Shown: positions 1-10,154, counted from the stretch's first letter. The stretch: 64,000 nt of DNA from Variovorax boronicumulans (GCF_030812215.1 NZ_JAUSSG010000004.1:372001-436000), one strand, 5' to 3'. The notes: generated from the letters alone by a model not told the origin. Program-made: numbers and translations.

Positions 1-376
1 CGAGTTGCGCCGCACGGGGCCGGGCCTTCCCCTGCTCCCAGTGATAGATCGTCTGCCCCGAGACGCCCACGAGTTTCCCGTAGGACGCGGCGGAGAGACC
101 GAGCTTGCTGCGATGTGCAGCCAGCCGTGTCGCACTGAATCGCCGCTTCGGCCCCGATTCACCCGCTTCGCCGGATTCATCGGCAGGCGCGCGCCGCGCG
201 GAGCCCTTGGCAGCACGCCGCAGCTCTTTCTCCAACGCACTCACCTGTCGACGCAATGCAGCAATCGAGGCGCGATGGGTGGCGGATGCCTTCTTGAGGA
301 TGTCGATCTCCGCGCGCACTTCTTTCCTGGCAACGCGTGAGATTTCGGCTTTGAGGATGGATGCAATGTTTGGCAT
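1..376 (-). CDS. Helix-turn-helix (XRE-like) DNA-binding protein, truncated by window edge
   Basis: Reading the minus strand from ATG at 376 gives 125 residues without a stop before the window edge, so the 3' end is missing. The first 55 or so residues are a charged Ala/Lys/Arg/Glu helix that looks like a coiled coil, followed by a basic linker. From about residue 80 there is a classic HTH with the pattern KLGLSAASYGKLVGVSG then TIYHWEQGK, the recognition-helix signature of XRE/Cro-type proteins. It is probably a small transcriptional regulator. The target cannot be named from the sequence. A consensus -35 and an inverted repeat lie just upstream and may be autoregulatory. Confidence 0.75.
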   Translation of the reverse strand, partial: MPNIASILKAEISRVARKEVRAEIDILKKASATHRASIAALRRQVSALEKELRRAAKGSARRAPADESGEAGESGPKRRFSATRLAAHRSKLGLSAASYGKLVGVSGQTIYHWEQGKARPRAAQL

Positions 377-402
377 GCCCGCATTGTGACCAAAACGTAA
401 AC

Positions 403-426
403 GTCCTCGATGTCAGGACCTGTCAA
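403..426 (-). promoter_or_regulatory. Putative promoter and operator of the HTH gene
   Basis: On the minus strand 421-426 reads TTGACA, a perfect -35 hexamer. Immediately downstream, 403-407 and 415-419 form an inverted repeat GTCCT-N7-AGGAC that would fall between -35 and -10. The -10 is weak (TACGTT-like near 392-399). The repeat position suits a repressor, possibly the HTH protein itself. That is inference. Confidence 0.35.
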
Positions 427-478
427 CGCAACTGCAAGCTACCTAGGCCGGGCCTGGGCACGCGTTCGCATGATCCGT

Positions 479-913
479 TCAAGGCACACGCACATACACA
501 TCCGGCACGTACTTCTCCATGAGCGTCTGCGGCCGTGACGGCGGTGTGAAGCCGAACTTCGCGTAGAGCCCGTGCGCATCGCTGGTTGCCAGCATGAAGC
601 GTCGCAGCCCCTGCAGCTGCGGATGGGCCATCACCGCAGCGACCAGCGCCGCGCTGTACCCCTTGCCGCGATGTTCCTTCAGCACGAACACATCGACGAG
701 GTAGGCGAAGGTCGCGCAGTCGGACACGACCCGCGCAAACGCAACTTGCGAGCCGCCAAGAAAGCCGCCGAAGTTCAGCGAGTTCCGGATGGACGTGCGC
801 ACGGTCTCGATCGGAATCTGCCGCGCCCATGCCGACTCTTCCGACAGGAAGCGATGGATGAGCGGCACGTCCAGGTCCTCGATCGCGGTGGAGATTCGAA
901 GTTGATGGTCCAT
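479..913 (-). CDS. GNAT family N-acetyltransferase
   Basis: The product from ATG 913 is 144 residues. The central block VDVFVLKEHRGKGYSAALV is the acetyl-CoA-binding motif A of GNAT enzymes (R/Q-x-x-G-x-G/A). It is followed by a typical motif B segment ending in LYAKFGFTPP, and the C-terminus YVPDVYVRVP is also common in this family. Substrate is unknown. The open frame continues upstream to 1021, but the shorter start is preferred because the longer one would run into the divergent DUF2946 gene at 997. Start choice is moderately uncertain. Confidence 0.8.
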   Translation of the reverse strand: MDHQLRISTAIEDLDVPLIHRFLSEESAWARQIPIETVRTSIRNSLNFGGFLGGSQVAFARVVSDCATFAYLVDVFVLKEHRGKGYSAALVAAVMAHPQLQGLRRFMLATSDAHGLYAKFGFTPPSRPQTLMEKYVPDVYVRVP

Positions 914-996
914 GTCGGCGAGCATAAGCAAAGCCCTTTCATCCGCGAAGTGCTGCGACATGCGCCGGCCGCACACCTCGCCGATAATCCGCGCCA

Positions 997-1398
997 ATGC
1001 CCACGCCCTTTTACGCCGCACCGAACAGGCACGCAGCCCATGCGGTCTGGCGACGTCCGGGCGTGCCGCTGATCCGCTGGGCGTTGCTGTGGTTCGCGCT
1101 CTCGCTCGGCGCGGCCATCGCCTCGCCGATGGTGCATCCGGTGTCGATGGAACTGGTCTGCTCGGCCAGCGGCTCGGTCAAGGCCATCGTGCACACCGAC
1201 GACGGCGCGCACGAGCTGGGCACCGGCCACCTCGACTGCCCGTTGTGCGTGCTCGGCGGCGCACCACCCGCAGCGCCCGGCTTCTCGCTGCCGGCCGTTG
1301 TGCCTGCGGTCCACGCGGCCGCGCTGGTTGCGCACACGCACATCGCAGCCATCACCGCAGCGCCGCCGCCGGCGCGCGGGCCGCCCTCGCTCTGCTGA
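997..1398 (+). CDS. DUF2946 family protein, likely copper-related
   Basis: The 133-residue product has an N-terminal basic stretch, one hydrophobic segment (about residues 25-45, ending ASP) that could be a signal or anchor, and a conserved LDCPLCVLGG motif near residue 90. That CPLC motif, followed by a Pro/Ala-rich tail, is characteristic of DUF2946, a poorly characterised family often next to copper-handling genes. Here it stands before SCO and PCu(A)C genes on the same strand, which supports a role in periplasmic copper handling. The exact function is not known. Confidence 0.7.
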   Translation: MPTPFYAAPNRHAAHAVWRRPGVPLIRWALLWFALSLGAAIASPMVHPVSMELVCSASGSVKAIVHTDDGAHELGTGHLDCPLCVLGGAPPAAPGFSLPAVVPAVHAAALVAHTHIAAITAAPPPARGPPSLC

Positions 1399-1516
1399 TT
1401 CGCTTCCGGTTCCTGCGCATGTGAGATGCCGCCTCGATGGAGGCCGCCTGCCGCATCGCGCGTTCCCGCCATTCATGCGCTCGCGTTCGCGCGAACGCCA
1501 GAGAGAGAGAGCTTTC

Positions 1517-2134
1517 ATGCACACGACACGACCTCGACAATTTTCCCGCCGCCATCTGCTCATCGCCGGCGGCGGCCTCGCCGCGCTGTCCCTCGTCGCT
1601 TGCGACAAGGTACTGCCCGTGAGCTTCAACGGCATCGACATCACCGGCGCCAACTACGCGCAGGACTTTCGCCTGACCGACCCCGACGGCCGCGAACGCA
1701 CCGTCGCCGACTTCAAGGGGAAGGCCGTGATGCTGTTCTTCGGCTTCACGCAATGCCCCGACGTCTGCCCCACCGCGCTGCTGCGCGCCGCCGAGATCCG
1801 CCACATGCTCGGCGCAGACGGCGAGCGCCTGCAGGTGATCTTTGTCACCGTCGATCCGGAGCGCGACACGCCCGTCGTGCTCAAGGCCTACACGAACGCT
1901 TTCGACCCAAGCTTCATCGGGCTCTATGGCGACCTTCAGAGAACCAGCGAGACGGCCAAGGCCTTCAAGGCCTACTACAAGAAAGTGCCCACCGGTTCCT
2001 CGTACACGATGGACCATTCGGCCTTCAGCTACGTGTACGACCCGCAAGGAAAAATCCGGCTGGTGCTGCGCCACGAACAGGGTGCGCCGGAATGCGCCGA
2101 GGACCTGCGCAAGATTCTCCAGACGACCGCCTGA
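1517..2134 (+). CDS. SCO1/SenC family copper chaperone
   Basis: A 205-residue protein with an N-terminal SRRHLLIAGG twin-arginine-like segment and a cysteine at the end of the hydrophobic stretch, so it is exported and perhaps lipidated. The thioredoxin-like core carries the SCO copper ligands: C80 and C84 in CPDVC and H167 in DHSAF. SCO proteins deliver copper or reduce disulfides during assembly of the CuA site of cytochrome c oxidase. The start at 1517 follows a GAGAGAGAGAG purine run. The next gene, a PCu(A)C chaperone 62 bp downstream, is its usual functional partner. Confidence 0.9.
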   Translation: MHTTRPRQFSRRHLLIAGGGLAALSLVACDKVLPVSFNGIDITGANYAQDFRLTDPDGRERTVADFKGKAVMLFFGFTQCPDVCPTALLRAAEIRHMLGADGERLQVIFVTVDPERDTPVVLKAYTNAFDPSFIGLYGDLQRTSETAKAFKAYYKKVPTGSSYTMDHSAFSYVYDPQGKIRLVLRHEQGAPECAEDLRKILQTTA

Positions 2135-2196
2135 GCACCGACCCAATTCGACTCGATCCAACCCGATCCATTCATACATCCAAGGAGATTTCCCTC

Positions 2197-2682
2197 ATGA
2201 CGAACATGACCCCCATCGCCCGCATCCTCGCTCTCTCCGCCGCTTCGTTCCTCGTGGCCACCGCGCACGCGCAGGTCACCGTCAAGGAGGCGTGGGTTCG
2301 CGCGACCGTGCCGCAGCAGCAGGCCACCGGCGCGTTCATGCAGCTCAACGCCGCGAAGGACACGAAACTCATCTCGGCCAGCTCACCCGTCACGCCCATC
2401 GTCGAAGTCCACGAGATGGCCATGCAGGACGGCGTGATGCGCATGCGCCAGGTGCCCTCGGTCGCGCTGCCTGCGGGCAAGACGGTCGAGCTCAAGCCCG
2501 GCGGCTATCACGTGATGCTGCTCGACCTCAAGCAACAGGTGAAGGAAGGCGACACCGTGCCGCTCACGCTGGTGTTCGAAGGCCAGGACGGCAAGCGCGA
2601 AACGCTGGAAGTGAAGGCACCGGTGCGCGCACTCAACAGCACGGCCAAGCCCGCTGCCGCGCATGGCGAGCACAAGCACTGA
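2197..2682 (+). CDS. Periplasmic copper chaperone, PCu(A)C family
   Basis: The 161-residue product starts with a cleavable signal peptide ending at AHA-Q (about residue 25). The family's Cu(I) ligand pattern is present: H72 and M74 (HEM), a methionine pair around residue 83-85 (VMRM), and H105 with M107 (YHVM). The tail HGEHKH is His-rich. An AAGGAGA ribosome-binding site lies 8 bases before ATG. PCu(A)C proteins work with SCO to metallate cytochrome oxidase CuA, matching the gene directly upstream. Confidence 0.92.
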   Translation: MTNMTPIARILALSAASFLVATAHAQVTVKEAWVRATVPQQQATGAFMQLNAAKDTKLISASSPVTPIVEVHEMAMQDGVMRMRQVPSVALPAGKTVELKPGGYHVMLLDLKQQVKEGDTVPLTLVFEGQDGKRETLEVKAPVRALNSTAKPAAAHGEHKH

Positions 2683-2690
2683 GCGAGGCC

Positions 2691-2714
2691 GCGATCGATT
2701 GATCTCTCGATCGC
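2691..2714 (+). terminator. Perfect 8-bp hairpin after the copper genes
   Basis: GCGATCGA (2691-2698) and TCGATCGC (2707-2714) are perfect inverted repeats with an 8-base loop, 8 bases after the PCu(A)C stop. There is no T-run, so it may be a transcript 3' end structure rather than a full intrinsic terminator. The rest of 2715-2952 has no gene I can support. Confidence 0.4.
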
Positions 2715-2804
2715 TGTGCACCAACGGCCGGCGATGTTACCCAAGGCCGTCGCGCATCGCACAAGAAATCTGCTGAGGATTTCCCCCTATGCCGACCCCG
2801 GACC

Positions 2805-2818
2805 TACCGGTTTGCGTA
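2805..2818. promoter_or_regulatory. Dyad element TACCGG-TTTG-CGTA
   Basis: A TAC-N8-GTA dyad, 12 of 14 bases identical to one at 26934-26947. Similar but weaker elements are at 13621-13634 and 20820-20833. This spacing resembles sites of NarL/FixJ-type LuxR regulators. This copy lies between two convergent gene ends, where a promoter is not expected, which lowers confidence. Confidence 0.2.
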
Positions 2819-2952
2819 GCCCGCATTCCCCGCCGGCCGAAGGGCTGCTCATTCAACAGGCAACGTGGTGGGAAGGCCCGTCAATGCTCGCTCTGAAGGT
2901 CGCCCTCCTCCGGCAACCCACAGAGTTGTCCACAGAAAAATCGAACAAGTCA

Positions 2953-4593
<1,641 letters not shown>

Positions 4594-4670
4594 GTTCTTG
4601 TCTCCTGTGCGCCGGGGGGAATCTCATGCAGCGGCCGGCTGCATCGTAGGCAGGGGCCTCTGCACGCCAC

Positions 4671-4688
4671 ATCGTCGGAACGGACGAT
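4671..4688. promoter_or_regulatory. Putative LuxR/MalT-type operator, copy 1 (ligase / nitroreductase)
   Basis: ATCGTC GGAACG GACGAT is a perfect 6+6 inverted repeat. On the minus strand, 22 bases downstream, TACGAT (4643-4648) is a -10-like hexamer for the ligase. On the plus strand, TAGCAT (4710-4715) is 21 bases away and serves the nitroreductase. The same repeat recurs at 17013, 24478 and 26912 in the same geometry. Confidence 0.7.
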
Positions 4689-4715
4689 TGAGCACCCCGG
4701 GGTTGTCCCTAGCAT
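4688..4715 (+). promoter_or_regulatory. Putative promoter of the nitroreductase gene
   Basis: TTGAGC (4688-4693), a 16-base spacer and TAGCAT (4710-4715) make a plausible sigma-70 promoter with its start near 4722. The upstream operator would be centred about 42 bases before that start. The sequence TCCCTAGCATCG (4706-4717) recurs exactly at 20854-20865, before the AP2-like gene. Confidence 0.4.
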
Positions 4716-4770
4716 CGGCCTCGTTCAAGATGAACTTATCCCTGCCCTCTTCCCGAATGAAAGCCAAAGC

Positions 4771-5442
4771 ATGAACGTGTACGAAGCCGTTGCGAGCCGT
4801 CGATCGGTGCGCGAATTTCTCGATGCGCCCGTGGCGCCGGACGTCATCCGCCGCGTGCTGCAGGAAGCGTTGCGCGCACCATCGGGCGGCAACCTGCAGC
4901 CCTGGCACCTGCACGTGGTGGGCGGCGAGCGGCTCGACGAACTCAAGGCCCTCATGCGCACCCGCGTGCAGGAAATGCCGACCGGCGAAGGCAGCGAATA
5001 CGACATCTACCCGCGCGAACTCGTCGCGCCCTATCGTGAACGCCGCTTCGCGGTCGGCGAGGCGATGTATGCGCGCCTGGGCATCCCGCGCGAAGACAAG
5101 GCCGCGCGCCGCGAATGGTTTGCGCGCAACTACCAGTTCTTCGGCGCGCCGCTCGCCTTGTTCTGTACGGTGGACCGTCGCATGGGGCGGCCGCAGTGGT
5201 CCGACCTCGGGATGATGTTGCAGAACGTCATGCTGCTGCTGCGCGCGGAAGGCCTGGACAGCTGCCCGCAGGAATGCTGGGCGATCTATCCGCAGACCAT
5301 CGGCCGATTCATCGAACTGCCGCCCGAGCGGATGCTGTTCACCGGCATGGCCATCGGGTACGCGGACCGGAGCAAGCCGCTCGATGCGCTGGTGACGGAG
5401 CGTGCGCCGCTTGGCGAAGTGGCGCAGTTCATCGGCATCTGA
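4771..5442 (+). CDS. Nitroreductase family FMN oxidoreductase
   Basis: A 223-residue product with the nitroreductase N-terminus: SRRSVREF, then APSGGNLQPWH, the FMN phosphate and isoalloxazine contacts. A C-terminal ML.LRAEGLDSCPQE block and the GMAIGYAD segment complete the fold. These flavoenzymes reduce nitro groups, quinones or enones with NAD(P)H. The actual substrate is unknown. It is divergent from the acyl-CoA ligase and shares the putative operator at 4671, so it may belong to the same regulon, for instance as an auxiliary redox enzyme. That link is inference. Confidence 0.88.
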   Translation: MNVYEAVASRRSVREFLDAPVAPDVIRRVLQEALRAPSGGNLQPWHLHVVGGERLDELKALMRTRVQEMPTGEGSEYDIYPRELVAPYRERRFAVGEAMYARLGIPREDKAARREWFARNYQFFGAPLALFCTVDRRMGRPQWSDLGMMLQNVMLLLRAEGLDSCPQECWAIYPQTIGRFIELPPERMLFTGMAIGYADRSKPLDALVTERAPLGEVAQFIGI

Positions 5443-5528
5443 CCGGCCCTCGGCCGATTGGCGGAGGTGCAAATGGAACGATGTCCCGCTAATATCGCCC
5501 CGCCCATCTGGGTGGAGGAGACAAAAAA

Positions 5529-7196
5529 ATGCCCGCGATACTGCACCTTTCCAGCCTTCGTCTTGCCCTGTTTGCCCTGCTGCCGTTCGCGCTCGCGTCA
5601 TGCGGCGGAGGCGGAGGCGGCGGCGGCGGTGGCTTCTCGTTCTTTCCATTTCCGCCGGGCGACAGCAATCCGCCGCCCGCGGCCGAAGCGAAGTACATGG
5701 TGGGCGGCAGTGTCAGCGGCCTGCTCGGCAGCGGCCTGGTATTGCAACTGGCCGGCTCGGCCGACGTGACCGTTGCGGCGGATGGCAACTTCGTCTTCAG
5801 CGAGAAGCGCGCCAAGGGCACGAGCTATGCAGTAAGCGTCAAGCAGCAGCCGGCCACCCCTGCCCAGACCTGCACGGTGAACAACGCCGCCGGGACCATC
5901 GGCGATGCCGACGTCGCCAATGTGGCGGTGGTCTGCGCCACCACGAGCCAAAAGGTGAGCGTCACGGTCACGAACCTCGACACGGCCGGCGGCCTTGTGC
6001 TGCAGAACAACGCGGGCGACGACCTCGCCGTGAACGCCAACGGCACCTTCAGCTTCACGACGCCGGTAGCGGTCGGTGCCGACTACGGCGTGACGGTGAA
6101 AACGCAGCCCGCCGCGCTCCAGGTGTGCATTGCGAAGCAGGCGTTCGGCACTGTGACCGCAGCGCCCATCGCTGCGGTGACGGTTGCCTGCACGACGCCG
6201 GGGGCCGACCGCTTCGCCTTCACCGCCAACGAGGGCTCGAGCAATGTGTCGATGTACACCGTTCTGGCCAATGGCAGCCTGTCGAATATCGGCAACTTCC
6301 CGGTGGGCGGGACGCCGCAGCATGTGACAACGCATCCTTCGAAGCCGTACGTCTATGCCAGCAACATCTCCGGCGCCACCAGGGGCGTCATCCAGTACAC
6401 CATCGACACCAGCACCGTCCCCACGGGCACGCTGACGCAGCAGCGCACCATCACCGCCGGTGTCGGAACGAGCCCGCTCTTCGTCGGCATCGCGCCCAAC
6501 GGCCTGCATGCCTATGTGATCGGAGACGGGATGCTGCGCAGCCTCGACGTCGACGCCAATACCGGTGAACTCACCGGCGGCACGGCCATTGCCGGTGGCA
6601 GCAACCGCAAGATCGGCCTCGACCCGCAGGGTCGCTTCGCTTTCGTGGTCAGTGGCAGCTCCCTGAACACGTTCCGCCTGGACCCGAACACGGGGTCACC
6701 GATCTCGCCACCCGCGTCTGTCACGCTGCCCGCCAACAGCGGACTCACCGACATCGCCATCGAGCCTACCGGCCGCTTCGCCTATGCAAACGCCGGCATC
6801 AATCCCGGCACGCTGCTCGCCTACTCGATCGACGCAACCACGGGCGCGCTGACCCAGATCGGCTCGATCCCCACTGGCAACACGCCCTTTGGCATGGCAA
6901 TCGATCCGAGCGGCCGCTTCCTGTATGCGGCAAACAGAAACTCCAACAACGTCTCGGCATACAGCATCGACCCACGAACCGGCGCGCTCACGCCGGTGCC
7001 GGGCCAGCCTTTCGCGGCGGGCAACGTGCCCAACTCCGTGACCGTGGACCGCACGGGCCGCTTCGCCTACACGGCCAACCAGGCCGACAACACGATCACC
7101 GTCTTCACGATCGACAGGACGACCGGTGCACTCGGTACGGGCGTCAACTTCCCGTCCCTGGGCATGGGGCCTCAGTTCCTCGCGCTCTCGAGATAA
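5529..7196 (+). CDS. Lipoprotein with poly-Gly spacer and YVTN/lactonase-type beta-propeller
   Basis: The 555-residue product begins with a signal peptide and lipobox LASC (C25), followed at once by ten glycines and an aromatic/proline stretch, a flexible tether at the membrane. Residues about 55-225 contain two repeats of one small domain, each with GLVLQ, FSF or VFSE and a closing CT/CTT. The remainder is a seven-bladed-type propeller whose blades repeat patterns such as DPSGRFLYAANRNSNNVSAYSID. This resembles 6-phosphogluconolactonase-like and surface YVTN proteins. No enzymatic role can be assigned. A GGAGGAGAC ribosome-binding site precedes ATG. Confidence 0.82.
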   Translation: MPAILHLSSLRLALFALLPFALASCGGGGGGGGGGFSFFPFPPGDSNPPPAAEAKYMVGGSVSGLLGSGLVLQLAGSADVTVAADGNFVFSEKRAKGTSYAVSVKQQPATPAQTCTVNNAAGTIGDADVANVAVVCATTSQKVSVTVTNLDTAGGLVLQNNAGDDLAVNANGTFSFTTPVAVGADYGVTVKTQPAALQVCIAKQAFGTVTAAPIAAVTVACTTPGADRFAFTANEGSSNVSMYTVLANGSLSNIGNFPVGGTPQHVTTHPSKPYVYASNISGATRGVIQYTIDTSTVPTGTLTQQRTITAGVGTSPLFVGIAPNGLHAYVIGDGMLRSLDVDANTGELTGGTAIAGGSNRKIGLDPQGRFAFVVSGSSLNTFRLDPNTGSPISPPASVTLPANSGLTDIAIEPTGRFAYANAGINPGTLLAYSIDATTGALTQIGSIPTGNTPFGMAIDPSGRFLYAANRNSNNVSAYSIDPRTGALTPVPGQPFAAGNVPNSVTVDRTGRFAYTANQADNTITVFTIDRTTGALGTGVNFPSLGMGPQFLALSR

Positions 7197-7262
7197 CGCG
7201 GCGCGCCGGTGCGGAACGGATCGTGCTAGACGGGAAGGACCTCTTCCAGGCCTCCTCCCCTC

Positions 7263-8057
7263 ATGCTCATCGCCCAGATCTCCGACCCCCACGTCCGCCC
7301 CGCCGGCCAGCTCTACCAGGGCGTGGTCGATTCGAACCGGATGTTCGAAGAAGCCATCGCCCACCTGCACGGGCTCGACCGGCGGCCCGACCTGGTGTTG
7401 CTGACGGGCGACCTGGTCGATGAAGGACGGCCCGAGGAATACGCGCAGGTCCGCCGCCTGCTCGCGCAGCTCTCGATTCCGCACCTCGTCATCCCCGGCA
7501 ACCACGACCACCGCGAGAACTTCCGCGCCGCCTTCGCGGACCACGCCTATCTGCCCGCCACAGGCGCGCTGCACTACTGCGTCGACGCGCACCCGGTGCG
7601 CATCGTCGCGCTCGACTCGTGCATTCCCGGACTCCACCACGGGCACGTCGACGCCGAAGGCCTCGCATGGCTGCAGCGCACGCTCGAAGCCGACCGCAAG
7701 AAGCCGACGCTGCTGATGCTGCATCACCCGCCGTTCACCAGCGGCATTCCATACATGGACAGCTACCGGTACATCGACACGGCGCCGCTCGAAGCCATCG
7801 TGCGAAGCGCAGGCAACATCGAGCTCGTGCTCTGCGGACATGTGCACCGCACGATGCTCAAGCGCTGGGCGGGCACGGTCGTCTGTTCGTGCCCGAGCAG
7901 CACGACCGAGATCGCCCTGCAACTCGCGCCCGATGCGGCGCCCGCGTCCTACCTGGGGCGACCGGGCTGCATGCTGCATCTGTGGGATGAGGCAGAGGGC
8001 ATGGTGAGCCATGTGAGTCACATCGGAAGGATGGACGGGCCGTATCCGTTTGCGTGA
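7263..8057 (+). CDS. Calcineurin-like phosphoesterase, CpdA/GpdQ type
   Basis: The 264-residue protein carries all five metallophosphoesterase motifs in order: D-x-H at ISDPHVRP (residues 7-9), GD at LTGDLVDEG, GNHDH, HHPP and GHVH. Arrangement and length match cyclic-nucleotide phosphodiesterase CpdA and glycerophosphodiesterase GpdQ, class III binuclear enzymes. Choosing between cAMP and phosphodiester lipid substrates is not possible by eye. It has no signal peptide and is predicted cytoplasmic. The gene starts 66 bp after the propeller gene and may be cotranscribed. Confidence 0.88.
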   Translation: MLIAQISDPHVRPAGQLYQGVVDSNRMFEEAIAHLHGLDRRPDLVLLTGDLVDEGRPEEYAQVRRLLAQLSIPHLVIPGNHDHRENFRAAFADHAYLPATGALHYCVDAHPVRIVALDSCIPGLHHGHVDAEGLAWLQRTLEADRKKPTLLMLHHPPFTSGIPYMDSYRYIDTAPLEAIVRSAGNIELVLCGHVHRTMLKRWAGTVVCSCPSSTTEIALQLAPDAAPASYLGRPGCMLHLWDEAEGMVSHVSHIGRMDGPYPFA

Positions 8058-8213
8058 CACCGCCGCGCACGAATTCGCATGCTCGCTCATGCTTGCGAGC
8101 GGCATCGGGCGGCGGCGATCCATTCGATCAACCCGCAAGCGCGACATGCCCCTGCGGCAGAATCCGCGCACCAACGCGGCTCCGCGGCGGATCACCAGCA
8201 CAGGCATTGCACC

Positions 8214-8660
8214 ATGGGCTTCAGCATCTACTACACCGCGAAGCGGGCCACGCCGCTGACCCCCACCGAAGTGCAGCGCATCGACGCGATCGTGCAGTCG
8301 TTCGAGGTCACCGCCGAGATCGAGCGCTACGCCCACACGGGCAAGGGCCTCAATTGGGAAAGCTTCACGCTGTACGAGGCATCGCGGCTCACCGGTGAAG
8401 ATGTGCTGTCGGGTGCCACGGCCCTTCCCGACAACAAGGCCTTCGCCATGCACAAGGGCGGGCGTCACTGGGTCGATTGCCTCAACCGAATCCGCCGTGA
8501 AGTGCTCGCCGATGCGACGTGGAGCGTGCAGATCGAAGACGACGAACTGCTGTGGGACGACAAGCACGGCTGGCACGACAAGGCATCCGATGGACTCGCA
8601 TCGCTGTGGCTCGGCTGCCTGCTGAGTTCGCCGTTCCGGTTGTTCGCCCGCAGCGCGTGA
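8214..8660 (+). CDS. Conserved hypothetical protein (148 aa)
   Basis: I do not recognise a domain. The product from ATG 8214 starts MGFSIYYTAKR and has an N-terminal SIYYT strand, an acidic middle (IEDDELLWDD) and no signal peptide or membrane segment. Coding character (GC-rich third positions, no internal stops) supports a real gene. The stop is only 7 bases before the methyltransferase start, so the two are likely cotranscribed. Confidence 0.6.
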   Translation: MGFSIYYTAKRATPLTPTEVQRIDAIVQSFEVTAEIERYAHTGKGLNWESFTLYEASRLTGEDVLSGATALPDNKAFAMHKGGRHWVDCLNRIRREVLADATWSVQIEDDELLWDDKHGWHDKASDGLASLWLGCLLSSPFRLFARSA

Positions 8661-8667
8661 ACCCACG

Positions 8668-9399
8668 ATGAACAACGCAGCCGATTTCCACACGCAGGAA
8701 GACGACGTGTTCGGCCGCATCGCCGGACGCTACGACCTGCTGTCTGACCTCTTCAGCTTCGGCATCCATCGGCTGTGGAAGCGAAGAGTGGCGGCAATCA
8801 TCACGCGGGAGCCTTGGACCGATCTCCTGGATGTCGCTGCAGGCACGGGCGATGTCGTGCTGAAAGTGGCACGGCGCCAGGGCCTGCGATCCGGCCAGAA
8901 GATCGTCGCCTCGGACATCAGCCCGCAGATGCTCGCCATCGCGCGCCGGCGTGCCACGCAGCTGAAGGTGCCGGTCGAGTTCCGAGTGCTCGATGCACAC
9001 GCGATGCCGGGCGTCGCGGACAACAGCGTCGACCTCTATTCCATCTCGCTGGGCCTCAAGATCTGCGAGCGAAAGCTGGCGCTGCGGGAAGCGCTCCGCG
9101 TGCTGAAACCGGGTGGCCGCTTCATCGCGCTCGAGGCATCCAACATCTCGGTGCGCTGGCTTCACCGGGCCTACCTCGGCTACATGGCCGTGTGCATGCC
9201 TGTCATCGGATGGGCCGCGACCGGCGGCGATGCCTCGGCCTACCGCTACCTGCTCAAGGGCATCCAGGATTTCCCCACGGCCGAAGGGCTGGCCGCGGAG
9301 CTCCGGGAGATGGGCTTCGCGGACGTCTCGTTCGAGCGGCTGTCGCTCGGGATCGTGGCGATCCATACCGCGCGCAAGCCCTTCGGACCGCGCCCCTGA
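8668..9399 (+). CDS. UbiE/COQ5-type SAM-dependent methyltransferase (paralogue)
   Basis: A 243-residue class I methyltransferase. Motif I is LDVAAGTGDVVLKVA (about residue 52), motif II carries SDISPQMLAIA, and VLKPGGRFIALE is the post-III motif. The order and the N-terminal FGRIAGRYDLLSDLFSFGIHRLWKR are those of UbiE/MenG, which methylates ubiquinone and menaquinone precursors. The usual FGIRNV segment is here LGLKICER, so it may be a paralogue with another acceptor rather than the housekeeping enzyme. I therefore give no gene symbol. Confidence 0.82.
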   Translation: MNNAADFHTQEDDVFGRIAGRYDLLSDLFSFGIHRLWKRRVAAIITREPWTDLLDVAAGTGDVVLKVARRQGLRSGQKIVASDISPQMLAIARRRATQLKVPVEFRVLDAHAMPGVADNSVDLYSISLGLKICERKLALREALRVLKPGGRFIALEASNISVRWLHRAYLGYMAVCMPVIGWAATGGDASAYRYLLKGIQDFPTAEGLAAELREMGFADVSFERLSLGIVAIHTARKPFGPRP

Positions 9400-9583
9400 C
9401 TGCTACCTTCGGTATCGCCAGACGATACCTTTTGCCTTTGCGGCATCGGCGGACAAGTTGCGCCGTTACAGTCGCCGCGCCCGATTTTTCCGTCTGGAAT
9501 CACCCGGGCCCCACCCGCCCCCGATCCTGCGCCGCCCCTCCGGTGCCTCGGGCGAACGCGAACGCAGACACCTGAAGCCCCCC

Positions 9584-10066
9584 ATGTCGCTGGTCAAGAA
9601 AGCAATCGAAGAACACAAGGCCGCGATCGCTGCGCGTGCCGCCAGCAAGGCCGCTGCCGCCATCAACACGCAGGTCGCGCGCGAAGCGTTTCTCTCGGAT
9701 TTCAAGACACGGGTCGAAGCGGGCGTGAGGCCGCTGCTCGACGCCTTCGTCGCGGACCTCGTCGCCTCGCGGCACGATGCGCTCGTCGACGACGATCTCG
9801 CCAACCCCTACAAGCCCTACATCTCGGTGCGCTTCTCGCCGGTCGCCGGCGTGAGGCTTGAAGACCTCGCTTCGCGGGAATCGGTCTTCACGCTGCGCGC
9901 CTTCGCGGCAACGCGGCAGGTGCACCACGTGTCTTCCTACGACCAGCGCTCGGGCGAACACGGCGTCACGCACGAGGCGCTGGGCATCGAGTCGGTGAAT
10001 CCGTCGCGCGTCGAGCGGGGTTTCGAGGAGTGCCTGCGGGCCGCGCTGAAGGCCTGGCACGCCTGA
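9584..10066 (+). CDS. Conserved hypothetical protein (160 aa)
   Basis: No family recognised. The product from ATG 9584 begins with an Ala/Lys-rich helix (residues 1-45) that could be a coiled coil. A mixed region follows, with strand-like segments such as YISVRFSP and FTLRAFAATRQVHHVSSY. There is no signal peptide or membrane segment. The frame extends upstream beyond 9584, but that part has shadow-like composition and overlaps the methyltransferase, so the internal ATG is preferred. Confidence 0.55.
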   Translation: MSLVKKAIEEHKAAIAARAASKAAAAINTQVAREAFLSDFKTRVEAGVRPLLDAFVADLVASRHDALVDDDLANPYKPYISVRFSPVAGVRLEDLASRESVFTLRAFAATRQVHHVSSYDQRSGEHGVTHEALGIESVNPSRVERGFEECLRAALKAWHA

Positions 10067-10154
10067 GCGCGCGAACGGGCCGGCCGCGCCTGCTTGCATC
10101 GGACCGAGTTTCGGCCAACAGTGATGGGCCGCCCCACTCACGGAGGTTCACGCG

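Noticed and set aside
2926..2941. A DnaA-box-like TTGTCCACAG near the ligase 3' end
   Set aside because: Single imperfect copy with no AT-rich region, dnaA or dnaN; no support for an origin.
6696..8720. A 674-residue minus-strand frame over the propeller and phosphodiesterase genes
   Set aside because: Antisense to three well-supported genes, low-complexity His/Arg/Asp composition, no start signal.
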